From: Acanthosepion esculentum
Taxonomy: Eukaryota; Mollusca; Cephalopoda; Sepiida; Sepiidae
Assembly: GCA_964036315.1 (NCBI GenBank)
Contig: OZ038479.1
Location: 59,171,246 to 59,235,245, forward strand
Direction: 5' to 3'
Length of the DNA: 64,000 bases
Shown: piece after piece, positions 33,525 through 45,570 of the stretch
How positions within the stretch are numbered: the stretch's first letter is position 1
Layout: each line of letters opens with the position of its first letter
The notes under the pieces: model-generated
The model's input: the letters and a program-made list of their open reading frames with translations, nothing else
Database searches by the model: none
Told to the model about the DNA's origin: nothing
Position numbers and translations under genes: made by a program

Positions 33525-34420
33525 CAATATAATTTCTATTTGAAATACACCAGGGTTTTGTGTTTATTGGAAATAGTAAATTTAATCATTTAGCTTTCAA
33601 TTAAAGCTAAAATGAAAGCTTCACGAAAGCTTTTTCATTTATAAAAATTCATTTTAAACCTGAGGTATCTAAAAAATAAGTGGAGTTAGCTATATGAACT
33701 GAATGAGCAATACAAAAATATATTATATTGACAGAGGAATGCTAAGAAAATTATTTGAATACAAAGAAATCATCTCATTTTGTTTTTATCTTGTAGTTAT
33801 CTCCCAAAACATCAAAAAAAAAAGAGCAAACTATGATGAAAAAATAACCCATACCTAACAAAAACTAAGTTTTATCTTCAAATTCTTAATGCTATTGTTA
33901 AGAGAAAACTCCTAAGTATTTTAATATTTACTTAAAGGCTTTAATCCTTTTTAGAACATTTGAAATTTTGGTTAACATGTTGTTTTTCCTGTGTCAACAG
34001 ATGGACTAGAAATTATATTAGTATGTAGCAAATTTTAGTATCTTTTTGGCAATGAAAGTTACATTGATTTGGAAATATTTGCAAAAATCATGTGTTGGAT
34101 TTTAATGATGAATAATGAATATTTGCAAGAATAGTTTTCATTCTTAAAAATTTTTTAAATAGAATAATTTATAAACATTAACATCTTTTAAAATTTTGTC
34201 TTATTTTACACATGTTACATGATATTGCTATTAAATCAAAACTATATATGTTATTATATAAAAACAATAAATAGAAAAGCTTACTACAATATTTTGAATT
34301 TTTTTGTGCATGTACAAACATAGTGATTTAATTTGATTTTAAATTAATTTTAATACTTTGGCTTTAAATTTACTAGAGTTACCTCCCTTGTTTTCTGATA
34401 ATGTCATGTATGGACATCCG
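33525..34420 (+). repeat. R1 blocks shared with copy C
   Basis: Positions 33525-33675 (TTTCAATTAAAGCTAAAATG) and 33820-34420 (AACAAAAACTAAGTTTTATC, ATTGATTTGGAAATATTTGC, TTTACTAGAGTTACC) correspond closely to 48055-48215 and 48365-48985. Confidence 0.55.
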
Positions 34421-34448
34421 TATGTTGTGAAAGAGCATTTGAATATTT

Positions 34449-34680
34449 GCCTGCAGTAGGTTGCCAGTTCTTTCTATGGTAAACTGGGCAACAAAAAAGG
34501 CTACAGAACCCAGTCTGTCCAGCTATTCAACCTGTGGCTGGAGGAAGAGATGGATTCATACCTTACACAAAGGTCTTTGCGTGTAAGTGATTGTAACAAA
34601 TTCAAATAGAATTTGAACTCAACTCTCTGAATTTTCATTCCAAGCTGATATCCATGACACCATAACACATATCCTGGGAC
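34449..34680 (-). repeat. tRNA-derived SINE, minus strand
   Basis: Body motifs GCAGTAGGTTGCCAG, CAACCTGTGGCTGGAGG and GATGGATTCATACCTT match the SINE at 62367 in reverse. The tRNA-like head lies at the right end, with the B-box GAGTTCAAATTC on the minus strand near 34610. A paralogous copy is at 49128-49365. Copy B lacks about 118 bp present to the left of the copy C SINE. Confidence 0.7.
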
Positions 34681-34689
34681 ATTGATACA

Positions 34690-35390
34690 CCACACAAAAA
34701 ATTCAAAATTCTTTTTAAAATACTGGATTGTAGTAAGCATTTTCATTTATAATTAGTAAATATAACCTAACCAGTACAAATTAATATAGAAATTTAAAAG
34801 ATTTAAACCTTCATAAATTATTTTAATTAAATTTACAAAGAAATGAACACAATTCTTGTAAAAATTCATTGTTCATGAAAAAACATTTTGCCTTCAGACA
34901 ATAGGGTCCTTAATATATCTTAAGAGCAATTAAAATATTTACTAATTAATGTCTTAGGTTTATTGCACTTTTGTATTATACGATTCAGCAGATTTTCAAT
35001 AACTGGTGGTTCTATTTAGAAAAAGTATTGAATTAAGTTATCCAAAGTGTTCTGCATATAACTAATATAAATACTAAGCAGAACAAAAGTAAATTTATCA
35101 AAATTTCATAAAATTAAACAAGTGTCTGAGTAACAGATATAAAAAAATGTTTTTACCCAGATGTAAAGAAAAAAGATTGTGAATGTGTTCTGAATGTTTC
35201 ATTGAAATCTGAGAATTATTTGATTTTTACATGAGAACACAAAAAAGGAATTGCTATAGACGAGATTAAAATCCATTTAAAAAGATCAGGTATCTTTCCA
35301 GGAAATTTTAGTTTTAATTCCACGCTAATAGATTTAATTTTGATACCTCCAGATAAAAGCCACTTCTAAGTTATAAAATGAGTTTTTAAA
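34690..35390 (-). repeat. R1 interspersed repeat, minus copy
   Basis: Reverse R1 motifs AGAAATGAACACAATTCTTG, TTAATATATCTTAAGAGCAA and GTTTCATTGAAATCTGAG, ending with TAATTTTGATACCTCC near 35350. Shared with 49370-49890. From here to the acceptor (35391-35709) the sequence is AT-rich intron with nothing else seen. Confidence 0.55.
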
Positions 35391-35709
35391 AATAACAATA
35401 CTGACATATATGTTTATATGACATATATTCAAGAATATTGATATGTAAGGAATAAAAAGAATTATTTAAATATATCAAAAGGCATATATTTGATCTTTTA
35501 CATCTTTGTGAAGACCAAATTATATATTGAACAAATGTTCATGTTAAAACTATATTGTTTCACTAAAAATGTTTGAACATCATTGACTGCTGCTATTGTA
35601 TTCATGAACTAACCTTAATATAAAACTACATCTATTATACTATAGTCTGTATTCATGCATTATTCAGTACCTAATTTAATATATAATTATTGCTTTTTGT
35701 TGTTCACAG

Positions 35710-36005
35710 GTAATCTGGCTGTACAAAAATCTTGGTGGTTATTATTGAGAATTTCAATGAAGGAAAAGACATTTCACTTTCCATGAAGAATGAAAATGTA
35801 TTTTATACGTTGATGTAAAATTTATGGATCTCCATTTTCAAAAGCATAACAATGAAATTTAATTTGCAAGAAATGATGTAATTTAACATATGTGGTGAGT
35901 CTTTTCTACAAAAACACATCTTGTTTTACATATGAATATATAGGAAAGATAGGACATATTCTTAAGATTTTTGCTCACCTCAGTTGTGAAGACTAAATAG
36001 GCCAG
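35710..36005 (+). other. 5'UTR part of ZNF-B exon 2
   Basis: Follows TTGTTCACAG (acceptor AG at 35708-35709) and runs 296 nt to the ATG. By eye it differs from the copy C leader (50260-50555, also 296 nt) at only five positions, far fewer than the finger arrays do. An in-frame TAA at 35994-35996 fixes the start codon. A relic finger-like stretch (TATGGATCTCCATTTTCA) lies at about 35822-35840. Confidence 0.6.
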
Positions 36006-37547
36006 ATGGAAAGAGACATTAGAAAGGAACAATATTCTTGTGAAGTTTGTGGATTTGCATTTTCACAGAAGGCAAATTTGGCTGCTCATATGCATAGCCA
36101 TGTTGGAGAGAAGCCCTATTCTTGTGAAATTTGTGGATCTGCATTTACATGGAAGTCAGGTTTGGTTGTTCATATGCGTACTCACACTGGAGAAAAACCT
36201 TATTCTTGTGAAGTTTGTGGGTCTGCATTTTCACGGAACTCTCATCTGGTGAGACATATGAGAACACACACTGGAGAGAAACCATATTCCTGTGAAGTTT
36301 GTGGATCTGCTTTTTCAGAGAAATCAGATTTGGTCAGTCATATGTATACACACACTGGGGAGAAACCATATTCATGTGATGTTTGTGGATCTGCATTTTC
36401 ATTGAAATCACATTTGGTGAGACATATGCGTACACATACTGGACAGAAACCATTTTCATGTGAAGTTTGTGGATCTGCATTTTCACGGATGTCAGATTTG
36501 GTTGTTCATATGCGAACTCACACTGGAGAGAGACCATATTCTTGTGATGTTTGTGAATCTGCATTTTCACAGAAATCGCATTTAATTGTTCATATGCGAA
36601 CACACACTGGAGAGAAAGACTATTCGTGTGAAGTTTGTGGATCTGCATTTTCACGGAAATCACGTTTGGTTGTTCATATGCGAACTCACACTGGAGAGAA
36701 ACCTTATTCTTGTGATGTTTGTGGATTTCCATTTTCACAGAAATCACATTTGGTTGTTCATATGCGTACACACACTGGAGAGAAACACAATTTTTGTGAA
36801 GTTTGTGGCTCAGCATTTTCACGAAAGTCACGTTTGGTTTCTCATATGCGTACTCACACTGGAGAAAAACCCTATTCTTGTGATGTTTGTGAATCTGCAT
36901 TTTCAAGGAAGGCAGCTTTGGTTGTTCATATGCGTAATCACACTGGAGAGAAACCCTATTCTTGTGAAGTTTGTGGATCTGCATTTTCAGATAAACCAAG
37001 TTTGGTTGTTCATATGCAAACACATACTGGAGAGAAACCCTATTCTTGTGAAATTTGTGGCTCTGAATTTTCATGGAAATCAGGTTTGGTTGTCCATATG
37101 CGTATTCACACTGGAGAGAAACCTTATTCTTGTGAAGTTTGTGGATATGAATTTTCACAGAAGACAGGTTTGGTTGCTCATAAGCGTACTCACACTGGAG
37201 AGAAACCCTATTCTTGTGAAGTTTGTGGGTCTGCCTTTTCAACGTCTTCACATTTGGTGAGACATATGCGAAAACACACGGGAGAAAAACCATATCCTTG
37301 TGAAGTTTGTGGGTCTGCATTTTCACAGAAATCAGATTTGCTCAAGCATATGCATACACACACTGGAGAGAAACCATATTCTTGTGAAGTTTGTGGTTCT
37401 GCATTTTCACAAAAATCACATTTGATCATTCACATGCGTACTCACACTGGAGAGAAGCCATATTCTTGTGAAGTTTGTTCATCTGCATTTTCACGGAAGT
37501 CACATTTGGTGAGACATATGTCGAAACATGCTGGAGAGAATCTGTAA
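36006..37547 (+). CDS. ZNF-B: 18-finger C2H2 zinc-finger protein
   Basis: 513 residues: MERDIRKE followed by 18 C2H2 fingers of 28 residues, all with the four zinc ligands intact, ending HAGENL and TAA. No effector domain. The start is fixed by an in-frame TAA 12 nt upstream. Most fingers use the PYSCEVCGSAFS scaffold. Helix positions -1 and 3 give combinations such as Q/N, W/G, R/H, E/D, L/H, R/D and R/R. Fingers 7, 9 and 17 share Q..H helices, as do the 8/10 pair (R..R), pointing to internal duplication of modules. It is presumably a nuclear sequence-specific DNA-binding protein; target and partners are unknown. It is the paralogue of ZNF-C, which has four fewer fingers. Confidence 0.94.
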   Translation: MERDIRKEQYSCEVCGFAFSQKANLAAHMHSHVGEKPYSCEICGSAFTWKSGLVVHMRTHTGEKPYSCEVCGSAFSRNSHLVRHMRTHTGEKPYSCEVCGSAFSEKSDLVSHMYTHTGEKPYSCDVCGSAFSLKSHLVRHMRTHTGQKPFSCEVCGSAFSRMSDLVVHMRTHTGERPYSCDVCESAFSQKSHLIVHMRTHTGEKDYSCEVCGSAFSRKSRLVVHMRTHTGEKPYSCDVCGFPFSQKSHLVVHMRTHTGEKHNFCEVCGSAFSRKSRLVSHMRTHTGEKPYSCDVCESAFSRKAALVVHMRNHTGEKPYSCEVCGSAFSDKPSLVVHMQTHTGEKPYSCEICGSEFSWKSGLVVHMRIHTGEKPYSCEVCGYEFSQKTGLVAHKRTHTGEKPYSCEVCGSAFSTSSHLVRHMRKHTGEKPYPCEVCGSAFSQKSDLLKHMHTHTGEKPYSCEVCGSAFSQKSHLIIHMRTHTGEKPYSCEVCSSAFSRKSHLVRHMSKHAGENL

Positions 37548-38260
37548 TTTTGTGACATTTATCAAGCTGCATTTTCTCATGTCATATTTGGTGTGCTATC
37601 TGTGAATATACATTTTTGAGAAATTGTGTCTAATATTTATGATTTTTGGAAAAACTGAATTCCTTATTTTTAAATACTGCAAAATTCAATAGACTCTGAG
37701 AGAAACCATATTTTTAGTGTATTACCAACTGAAGAAGCCCTTGGATATACACCTTGCTTTAATAGCTTCTTCATGTAAACAACATCTGAAATTTCTCATT
37801 AAAACATAACCTAATGACAGAAACAAACATTTTGTGTAAATTTGCAGACACATGTATTTTCACTGAAATCATAAAGGCAGAAATACAATAGAGAATATTT
37901 TCTGAGGAACGTTCAGTATACAAATACAATTAGGATAATTCAGTGTTTGAAAATTTGGAATGCATTGTTTGATGATATAATTTCCAATCTATTTCTTTAG
38001 ATATGAATGAAGAAAAGCATCTATATTTTAAAGAATCAGGTCAGTAGGAATTAAATACTTTGTGAGGAACATTCAGCATATAAATGGAAAAAGGAGAATC
38101 AATGTATGGACATTTTAGAGTCTATTTTATGCTGAATAAAATAAAAACATGAATGTTTTCTAAGATCATGTCAATCTGATTTCTGATTTTATGTAAACAA
38201 TATATTTTGAAATACAATGTGTTAAAACATCTGAAATGTTAGTGCAGTAGGAATAGAAAC
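37548..38260 (+). other. 3'UTR/flank of ZNF-B
   Basis: Immediately after the stop is a short finger-like remnant (TTTTGTGACATTTATCAAGC, then GCATTTTCTCATG). A candidate poly(A) signal AATAAA is at 38135-38140. The whole block is nearly the same in copy C, which argues for a shared transcript end. Confidence 0.5.
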
Positions 38261-38261
38261 T

Positions 38262-39329
38262 ATTGCTGCTGGAATTTGAACTCTGCTGGCTGATTCCATT
38301 TTCTGTAGTTTACCATTGGGCCACAAATCCTTCCTTTATTTATTGTAATGAATCTTCTGAAATTATTAATTTTGTCTTAATTAATCTGACAGTAGTCTCA
38401 TTTTTAATCTTATTTTTGCAGGTTTTATACATTTTTCAACATTTTCAAACATTCACCTGTATTGTAACATTAATATCTGTTAAAAAATATTTAAAAAATA
38501 TGCTGATGTTTATGCTGGATAGATATGTAGACTTTTAATAGTCTAGTTCATAAATTGCTATCTATTAGTGATGTCATATATTAGTAAATATTCAAACTTT
38601 TTATTTTATTGTCACCATATAAGTATGGAATAAATCATGACAAAGAAATTTTCAGTGTTGTCTTATCTTGTGGCAGAAAAATCATTCCTATTAAGTTTTT
38701 CATTGTACTTTTTATCACAACAATGATTTCTTTACATTATACAACTTTTATGTATACACCATGCTAAGAAATGGTTTCAAATATGAAATATTTCATTTTG
38801 TCTGCACTCTGTGTACTATTCAAAAGTGAAATTTGTTTGTTCAAGCATAACATGTCAATTGGTGAAAAGGTTCAATTCTGATGGAATGTACTAAAAAAGA
38901 AAAACAACTTTAGAGCACTCAACATATATTGTTTTGCTCTTCTCACATTAACTTTTAAAATCACTGGCTATAGCAAGCGACTTTTGCTTGCTTCACTCTT
39001 CTTATTTAATTCATCTGTTTCTTAAAATTCTCTAATGGCAATATAATTATAATATGACAACATCATGTGAATATATTTTAATTGCTTCTTATACATCACT
39101 TTTGTTTGAAGTCCCTCTTTCTTAAGAGACTTATTTTTTAATATCCTTATTTGAGAGGCAGGAAAACAGTGAAATTGCATTGTAGATTAAGTCAAAATCT
39201 TATTTCAAGCTGTAACAGTTAAAACAAATGACATACGACAAGCATTTATTCATCAAAATATATCCCATAATATTCTATTGTCTATTGCTATCATTGTGTC
39301 AATGGCTGATTTTCACACTTATACCATTT
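38262..39329. other. ZNF 3' flank, conserved between units
   Basis: Opens with a tRNA-like SINE scrap (GGAATTTGAACTCTGCTGGC), then AT-rich DNA with no ORF of interest. This block matters because older, diverged copies of it survive outside the recent duplication: 38262-38580 resembles 55940-56335, and 38640-39110 resembles 41500-42000. Confidence 0.5.
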
Positions 39330-40095
39330 TACTAGTTTAGAAGCAAAAATTTCCTGCACTCATTCTCAACCTCATCCTCTGTGTTGAGCCTCTATCCATG
39401 AGGGAAATGAGGCATGGCTCGGAAAAGGTGGTAATCTGATAACACAAGATCTGGACTCTATGTAGGTTAAGGTTGCACTTCCAGGCTTTCAAGTTGGTCA
39501 CAGGAGTTATGTTAGATGGAGCATTGTCATTCTGTAGAAGTCGGCATCTTCCACTGACTATTGTCAGGTAGCATGCTTTCAAAGCATCATCTATTTGCTG
39601 CAGTTGTTGAGCACAAACGTCAGCATTCACAGCATGATGATCTGGGATACGCTCTAGTGCAACACTCCCTTGAAATTTCAACACTCAGTTACCTCTTTTT
39701 GGTGTTGAATTGTATTTTGAGGTTTTTTCCAGCAGCTGTTTGCAAATGTTCACACATCGTTGAGCTTGGACATTGGTCAATTTGTGAGGAACTTCACAAC
39801 AACATCTGTTCACAAGACTGAGGTTATGGAGTCATCAAAGGATGACAATTTATGAAGTACATAGTTTTGCTGACAATATGCAAGTGTTAATGCTTGGCTA
39901 TTGTTCAACAGTTTCAAGCAAGGCCTTCCAATGCAGAAGATTTCACTGATCTTCATTTGTATTTGAGGCTGGTATTAACTGAGTTGAAATGTCTTAACCA
40001 GTTTTGTGCTATAAATTCATAGACAGTTATTAGGCCAACAACATCATTAATTTCTTTTAATGCTACTTTTGCACTCAGTCCATTTCTTCCACAGG
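39330..40095 (-). pseudogene. mariner transposase relic (copy B)
   Basis: Minus strand. The N-terminal helix-turn-helix region reads VALKEINDVVGLITVYEFIA then NWLRHFNSVNTSLKYK, as in mariner. A middle part follows with CCCEVPHKLTN (the family's W-V-P-H-E-L-T motif). Next come ALERIPDHHAVNADVCAQQL, DDALKACYLTIVSGR and LLQNDNAPSN (the catalytic H-D-N-A-R-P-H motif, decayed). The end has HGWRLNTEDE-type sequence in another frame. At least three stops or frameshifts are present and part of the catalytic domain is deleted. It predates the duplication, since the same relic is at 53565-54333. Confidence 0.8.
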
Positions 40096-40199
40096 TAACA
40101 TAAAATGGCTCTAACTATAATTTTTTTCACTATATATTATCAAATCTGTAAAATGAAAAATAATAATTGAAAAAGGATGAAAAAAATATAATTTAATAA

Positions 40200-41465
40200 T
40201 CAAAAAAATCCTTTGGTTTTTCCTCTTTATAATAAACATTTTGATGATAAAACTTTGTTTTTGTTAAGTTTCAGGCATTTTATTCCTCATGGTATACTCA
40301 TTTTTTAGCTAATCTGTGGAGGTACCTAGATTAAATTTAATATTTCCTTTAAGCAAAATACGTGACTGTATTTCTAACTGTATTTAACTCGGAATGATCT
40401 TTAAATCTTTAAAATATTGTCACATCTGTCAATGAAACTTGATCCAGTTCATTAAAAACTTTTGCCTTATTTGAGGATGATTATCTGATTTAAAGTTTAT
40501 TTAATCTGATTTGAATCAAATATTGCTTGCTTTTAGATTTACAATATCACAGAAACACATTTTCTCAGCACAGAGCTTATGTTTTTTGTTTTTTTTTAGG
40601 TGTTGTCATCTCTCTCGATAGACTTATGTTCAGGAATTTTTTCCACAGGGAGGACATAATTGTAAGAATTATGTGGTAAATACATTGGGAACACTTTTTT
40701 AGTTTATTAACTACCCAAAAATCTTAGGAAATTTTAGCCAATTACCAATAAATTCTAAATTTACTGAATTTATCTGCTGATAAGATCACGTATGAATGTC
40801 CATATTTCCAAAAATCATCACATTTATATATTAAAAAAAAATTCTGTGGTGTTAATTCATTATTTATCAAAAAAAATTTTCTTAAAACAATAGTGTCCAT
40901 AATATATCTTATTCATAAAAAACAGTTAAATGCTCTTTTAATTCAATAATGCCTTAGTGTTATTGCAAAAATGATTTTCTCAAAATTTCATAGGATTAAA
41001 TGAGTGGCATGGAAAAATTTTAAACATTTATACCTATCTTTTCCAAAACAGACACATTTTTAAATTAATTTCATTCACTTGTAAATAAGTCTTGAAAGTT
41101 TCATTAAAATCTGACAAATATTTGATTTTTGCAAGAATTTCCAATTCAATGTGTTTTTCACTGCAAACAGATACTAAAAGTTGGCATATTTTATCCACCG
41201 AGACCAGAAAACAAATCTTTAACCAAACTTTTTAAGGTTGTAAAATGTATTTAAAAAAATTCCTTGATTGTTATTCTTAAACATTTTCACGATAAATATT
41301 CGTTTTCAATGAGTTTGGGGTATTTTGTCATCATGTATGCTCATTTTTATAAAGGGTATCTAATTAAATTTAATATTCACAATTAGCAAAATTCTTTGGT
41401 GTATTTCAAACTAAATTCAATTTGTTTGTCATCTTTTGTTTTTTTTTTTCAAATGAGTAAAATCT
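40200..41465 (-). repeat. R1 copies, minus strand, at the end of duplication B
   Basis: Positions 40200-40330 contain CCTCTTTATAATAAACATTT and end TGTGGAGGTACCTAG. Positions 40690-41360 follow the reverse R1 core (GTGTCCATAATATATCTTAT, GTTTCATTAAAATCTGACAA, TTTTTCACTGCAAACAGATA). Both are shared with copy C (54430-54560 and 54940-55600). Similarity between B and C stops at about 41465. Confidence 0.55.
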
Positions 41466-41499
41466 TGTAGCAGAAAAAAATAGTCTTAAATTTTCTCAG

Positions 41500-42000
41500 G
41501 TGAAATACTATTAATATTAAATTTTGAATTTTTCTCATTGTATTTTTATATTCAACAACATTTAAGCATGTCCTATGGATAAGAATCTAATTATTAAGAA
41601 GGCTATCTTTTGAAATCTAAGAACTGATTTTAAATAATAAATATTTTTATTTTGTCTCCACATAAAATGTTTCTCTACAAGCTTTACAGTTCAATTGGTC
41701 AAAACATTAGTTTTCTACTTAATGTAGGAAGAGAAAAAATATCTTTATTCTTAAGATGATGGGAAGTTCAGAAATAGAATTCTCACCTTATCTTACTTCA
41801 ATCTTCTCTCATTAACTTTTACAGTCATCAGCTATAGCAAGCAAATTTCACTGGCTTCCCTCCTTGTTTAACACCTATTTCTTAAAATTCTCTGACTGTA
41901 ATATCACATCATATGAAAATATGACATATTAGCATAATGTGAATATATTTTAATTACTTCTTATTACACATCACTTTTTTTTAAACTTTGGCTTTATTAA
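41500..42000 (+). repeat. Older diverged ZNF 3'-flank fragment
   Basis: Resembles 38640-39110 and 52860-53340 in order: ATTTTGTCTCCACAT, CAATTGGTCAAAAC, CTCTCATTAACTTTTACAGT, AGCTATAGCAAGCAAATTTC, TGTGAATATATTTTAATTAC. It lies directly after the recent duplication edge and is much more diverged than B is from C. It marks a former zinc-finger unit whose finger exon is not present here. Confidence 0.6.
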
Positions 42001-43924
42001 ATGTTTCAAAATTACAAAACCCCTACCTAATATTTATAATGTGCTTATTTGGGAGGGAGGAAATCTATATGTGTTGAATATATCTCTGCTCATGGCCTCA
42101 TAGATTTGACAGTTGCCATTATTTTTGTCTTAGTGTCATTCACTCATATTCCTCATATTTTTATGCCTTTATGTAGTTCATAATGATAACAGAAAATTAT
42201 TTTGTGCTCTTTCTTTTTGGAAACCTATTAAGAAAATAATTAGGTATTCTTTGAAATTTTCATATATCTGTATCTAATCAACTTTTTCATTGTCTTGGTT
42301 AGGTCTCTTTATCTCTCAATATAATCAGTCTTTTGTTTTTCTTATTCTATTCTCATTTCATAAGAAATTTCTAAACATTTTCTGGAAAGTAGAACTCAAA
42401 AGTTTTCTGTGAATTTTTGTTCTTTGGTAAAGCCATAATCTCAGGAAGCAAAATTAGGCAATTGTTAGACAGGATATAAAGATGATGACATTTACCATTT
42501 TTCCAGCTTTAATTAGATAACAATAACATTTCACTTTCTTCCATCTTGTTTGGGTGACTGTGATAGTATATTTATACTGATATGACAAGAGATACCACTG
42601 TGTAAAGGTAATGGCGGGTTGGGTCACCATCATTAGACAGCCTAGTCATAATGTATAATGTAGAGAAAGAATAGAACTGGAGGTTGGTTTTAAATATTCC
42701 TTGATCCTATGAGAGCAGCAAGGCATTTTAGTTTCAGTTTGAGCTAGCTACTCCACCAGTGTTGTTGGCTTAAGAAATTCAAAGAAATTTTCCCTTACAT
42801 TTGGAATATCATTTACCTTATTTAATTGAAGTGATTAAGTATTTATTTTGAGTTGCTATATATTTTATTAAGATTGTAAAAAAAAAAATTGGGAGTCTGT
42901 AATTCACTATGCAAAAATGGTTTTTAATAATCTTGGTCTTCTTGTTACTTTGAATTTTAAGTTTCTTCAACATTTTTCACTATGTTTCTTCAACATTTTT
43001 TACTTTTATCAAGTTTATTAAGGTTCTTACAAAAAACAAAAAGGAAATGCACTACACTTCTTCCATGATGTTTAGATTTCTGAAGCCTTTTTTTACACAC
43101 TTCTATTTTTACTGCAAAATTTATGTAAAATTAAAATAAAATGCCATTATTTGTCAGTGTTCACAAAGTTATTTCAATATTTTTCTTTGATACTGTTATT
43201 CATAATTTTTCATTGATAAAATTTAATTCTTTTATGAGTAATTTGTGTTTTTATTTTCGACAAACTATGTTGTTTAAATTAAACGTAAAATAGAAGCAAA
43301 TGTAATATTTTTGTATTACAAAATTGAATGAAAAACTTTTAAGAATGTTTTTACATAAATTTAATGATATATAATTATATTTATAAATATTTAATTCAGT
43401 ATATATTTTTGATATTGTAAAAACACTGAGTGTGAAGAAAATTAATCCTGCTGCTCAGTCATTTTCCAGAGTTTGCTAAAGTTTTTAAAAAGTATGGTAA
43501 AATGTTTGCTTAATAGTCACTGACTCAACATTTTTCTCTTATAAGTTTATTATTCAATATTTCTCTGTTAAAAGTATTTTCAATGTTCTTAAAAAAATAA
43601 GCAAACAGCTACGCTTCAAAAATGAATTCTCATTTTATGCCTTGTAAATTTGTTTCTAAAATTTTAAAAAAAGTATGATTCTTTTCTTTACCACTTTCTT
43701 TTTTGTTTTTAAAATTTCCATAAAACTTAAAACAGAACTAAATGTCTTATTCTTATCACAAAATTAATGAAAAAGCCATTTAAGAATATTTTTGTATTAA
43801 TGTCATATAATAAAATTTAATAATTACTATTAGAGCACCAACACCAACCTACTCAGGCAACGTCACAAGCTTTGAGGACAGCCAGATGCTGTGCGAATGA
43901 TTACTGGCTCAAGCTGTGCTAGAG
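42001..43924. other. AT-rich stretch, nothing recognised
   Basis: No domain-bearing ORF, no clear repeat family and no microsatellite. A modestly less AT-rich patch at 42560-42780 carries nothing I can name. Confidence 0.4.
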
Positions 43925-44518
43925 AATACAGTTATCATTCAACACTGGTGACATTCACAATATATGAAGGAATCAAGAAAGTCATTGGCCTGACCAAATG
44001 CAAGACAGCACTGTTGAAATTCTGGGCCAGCTAGATTATCAAAGAAACAAAAAAACAAATGGAGAGGTGGCTGGCTCACTACTTGGAATTGTACTTCAGG
44101 GAAAGCAGAATCTCAGATGATACACCAGACACTGTAGCTCATCTATTGATCATGGAGGGACTGGATGCATTGCCAACTGCTGGGGAGCTAAGAGCCATTA
44201 ACAAGTGATAACTTGTCAATGGCATAGGAAAGTCACCAGCAATGGATGGCATTCCACCAGAAGCCAAAAAGTGTGCAAAGGGTGTTGTACTTTGCCACAT
44301 GGTGAGTCTACTCTGTCAATACTGAGAGGAGGGAACGGTACTGCAGGATATGAGAGACTGCAAGTGCAATATAGTCACCCTCTATAAGAATAAGGGGGAC
44401 TGAAGCAATTACAACAGTTAGAGAGGAATCTCCTTGCTGAACATCGTCAGGAAGGTCTTGGCTCATGTGATCCTTGGTAAACTACAAAATCTTGCTGAAA
44501 GCATATATCCTGAGTCAC
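43925..44518 (+). pseudogene. Non-LTR retrotransposon (LINE) reverse-transcriptase relic
   Basis: Broken frames read KKQMERWLAHYLELYFRESR, LDALPTAGELRAINK, GKSPAMDGIPPEAKK (typical of the region before the RT fingers, G-K-x-P-G-x-D-G-I-P-x-E) and CNIVTLYKNKGD. RGISLLNIVRKVLAHVILGK and SIYPESQ follow. Several stops and one frameshift are present. The fragment ends exactly where duplication copy C begins (44519). The catalytic A-F-D and Y-x-D-D motifs are not included. It is probably the same LINE group as the piece at 16178. Confidence 0.8.
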
Positions 44519-45118
44519 AGTAAGGTAGGTAATTTCAAAAATGAAAGAAAAAACGGAGGAAATTTAATTTTTATTTTAGAAAGAAAGAGTGTAGCTTTAT
44601 AATAATGTTAGGAAACAAGAGTTCTCTCCCTTGTATAATTCGCAGTTCTTTTGGACATTTGGTTCTTTAAAAAAAAACAGTTATTGTTGAGCGAATAAAA
44701 CGAATTTCTCCATCGATAATATTTTTTTTTTTTTTATGTCAGAAATGATACGTTATTTTTCTTCTTATATCAGTGATTGTTATTGTACACAGAATTTCAA
44801 TAACATTATTTCAGGAATTCTGCATTATTGAAAAATGATATACACTCAGTGTAGATTGGGATTTGGGTGGGGGGCGTATCATCACAGATTCGAGAGTCGA
44901 GCACTGGGTACCGCTAATTTAATATAGATTGCCTGGAAAAAACATTAAGTAAGAATTTTTTTTTTAGATAACTTTTTATTGTTATTCCAAATGATAAATC
45001 CGTGGATTTTAAACACAAGGAAGCAAATCTTGTCTAACACCGGTTAACTTCTTTCGCTTTCAAGCGGAAAATTTTCTCAAAGATTTCCCTGTTTTTTCCA
45101 TTTTTTAAATTCCTTTGT

Positions 45119-45271
45119 TTTTGTCATTCGTTTCAACTTCGACATTATTATATAAACTGAACGAACAACACAAAAAATTAGGTAGTTTGACAGAGAAACC
45201 CCAACAAAATCATTTGAAGAAAAAGTAATCATCCCGTTTTGTTTTTCTCATTGCAATTTCTGGTCTGAAAG
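45119..45271 (+). other. Putative untranslated leader exon 1 of ZNF-C, with splice donor
   Basis: Third copy of the leader block (CGTTTCAACTTCGACATTAT, CAATTTCTGGTCTGAAAG|GTAAGTGG); the exon ends at 45271 and the inferred intron is 4988 bp. Similarity to the other leaders starts at about 44545. Function is inferred from conservation of the donor. Confidence 0.5.
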
Positions 45272-45562
45272 GTAAGTGGAAGAATTTAATTTAAAAAAAT
45301 TGTTACCTCGCCATTCTCTTTTCATTTCTTTTTTATTCCTTGTTAGTGTTTAGCAAAATAAATGAAAATAAATTTTATTCAACCATGATTTCATCATGAC
45401 ATATTTCGAAGAAATTATATTTTTAAACCGTACTCGAGGAAATTAATTGAATTTAGTGTTTTATTTCACTTTGAGTTTGAAGTTTTTATTCAATCACAGT
45501 AAGTGGGTTTGGATGTGACCACCGAAAGATAAGGCCTACTTTCATTGGGTTACGGAGAAATG

Positions 45563-45570
45563 TGACGTCA
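45563..45570. promoter_or_regulatory. Full CRE palindrome (TGACGTCA)
   Basis: Perfect TGACGTCA in the ZNF-C first intron about 290 bp after the leader exon, in a short less-AT-rich insert (about 45500-45610) not seen in the A or B units. It matches the CREB/ATF consensus. An eight-base match is weak evidence by itself. Confidence 0.3.

Larger units (their letters stand above)
28068..41465 (+). repeat. Segmental duplication copy B (contains ZNF-B)
   Basis: Aligns in order with 44519-55695, starting at AGTAAGGTAGGTAATTTC in both. Leader exon, R1 copies, SINE, 5'UTR, finger exon, 3'UTR and mariner relic are all shared. The right edge is at about 41465, just before the shared CAAATGAGTAAAATC ends. 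Copy-specific insertions (LINE 28096-28893, LTR-like 29896-30795) and finger-number change explain most of the length difference. The 5' half also resembles the ZNF-A unit from about 330, more distantly. Confidence 0.8.

Noticed and set aside
36586..37260. 224-codon second + frame inside ZNF-B, and matching ones in ZNF-A and ZNF-C
   Set aside because: Same 84 bp periodicity with a VKFVDLHFH-type repeat. It is an out-of-frame reading of the finger array, with no independent evidence.
36334..37326. 330-codon open frame on the minus strand over ZNF-B, and similar ones over ZNF-C
   Set aside because: The translation repeats every 28 residues exactly in step with the finger modules (KMQIHKLHKNRVSLQC-like). 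It is open only because the sense modules are so uniform. It is a shadow of the finger gene.
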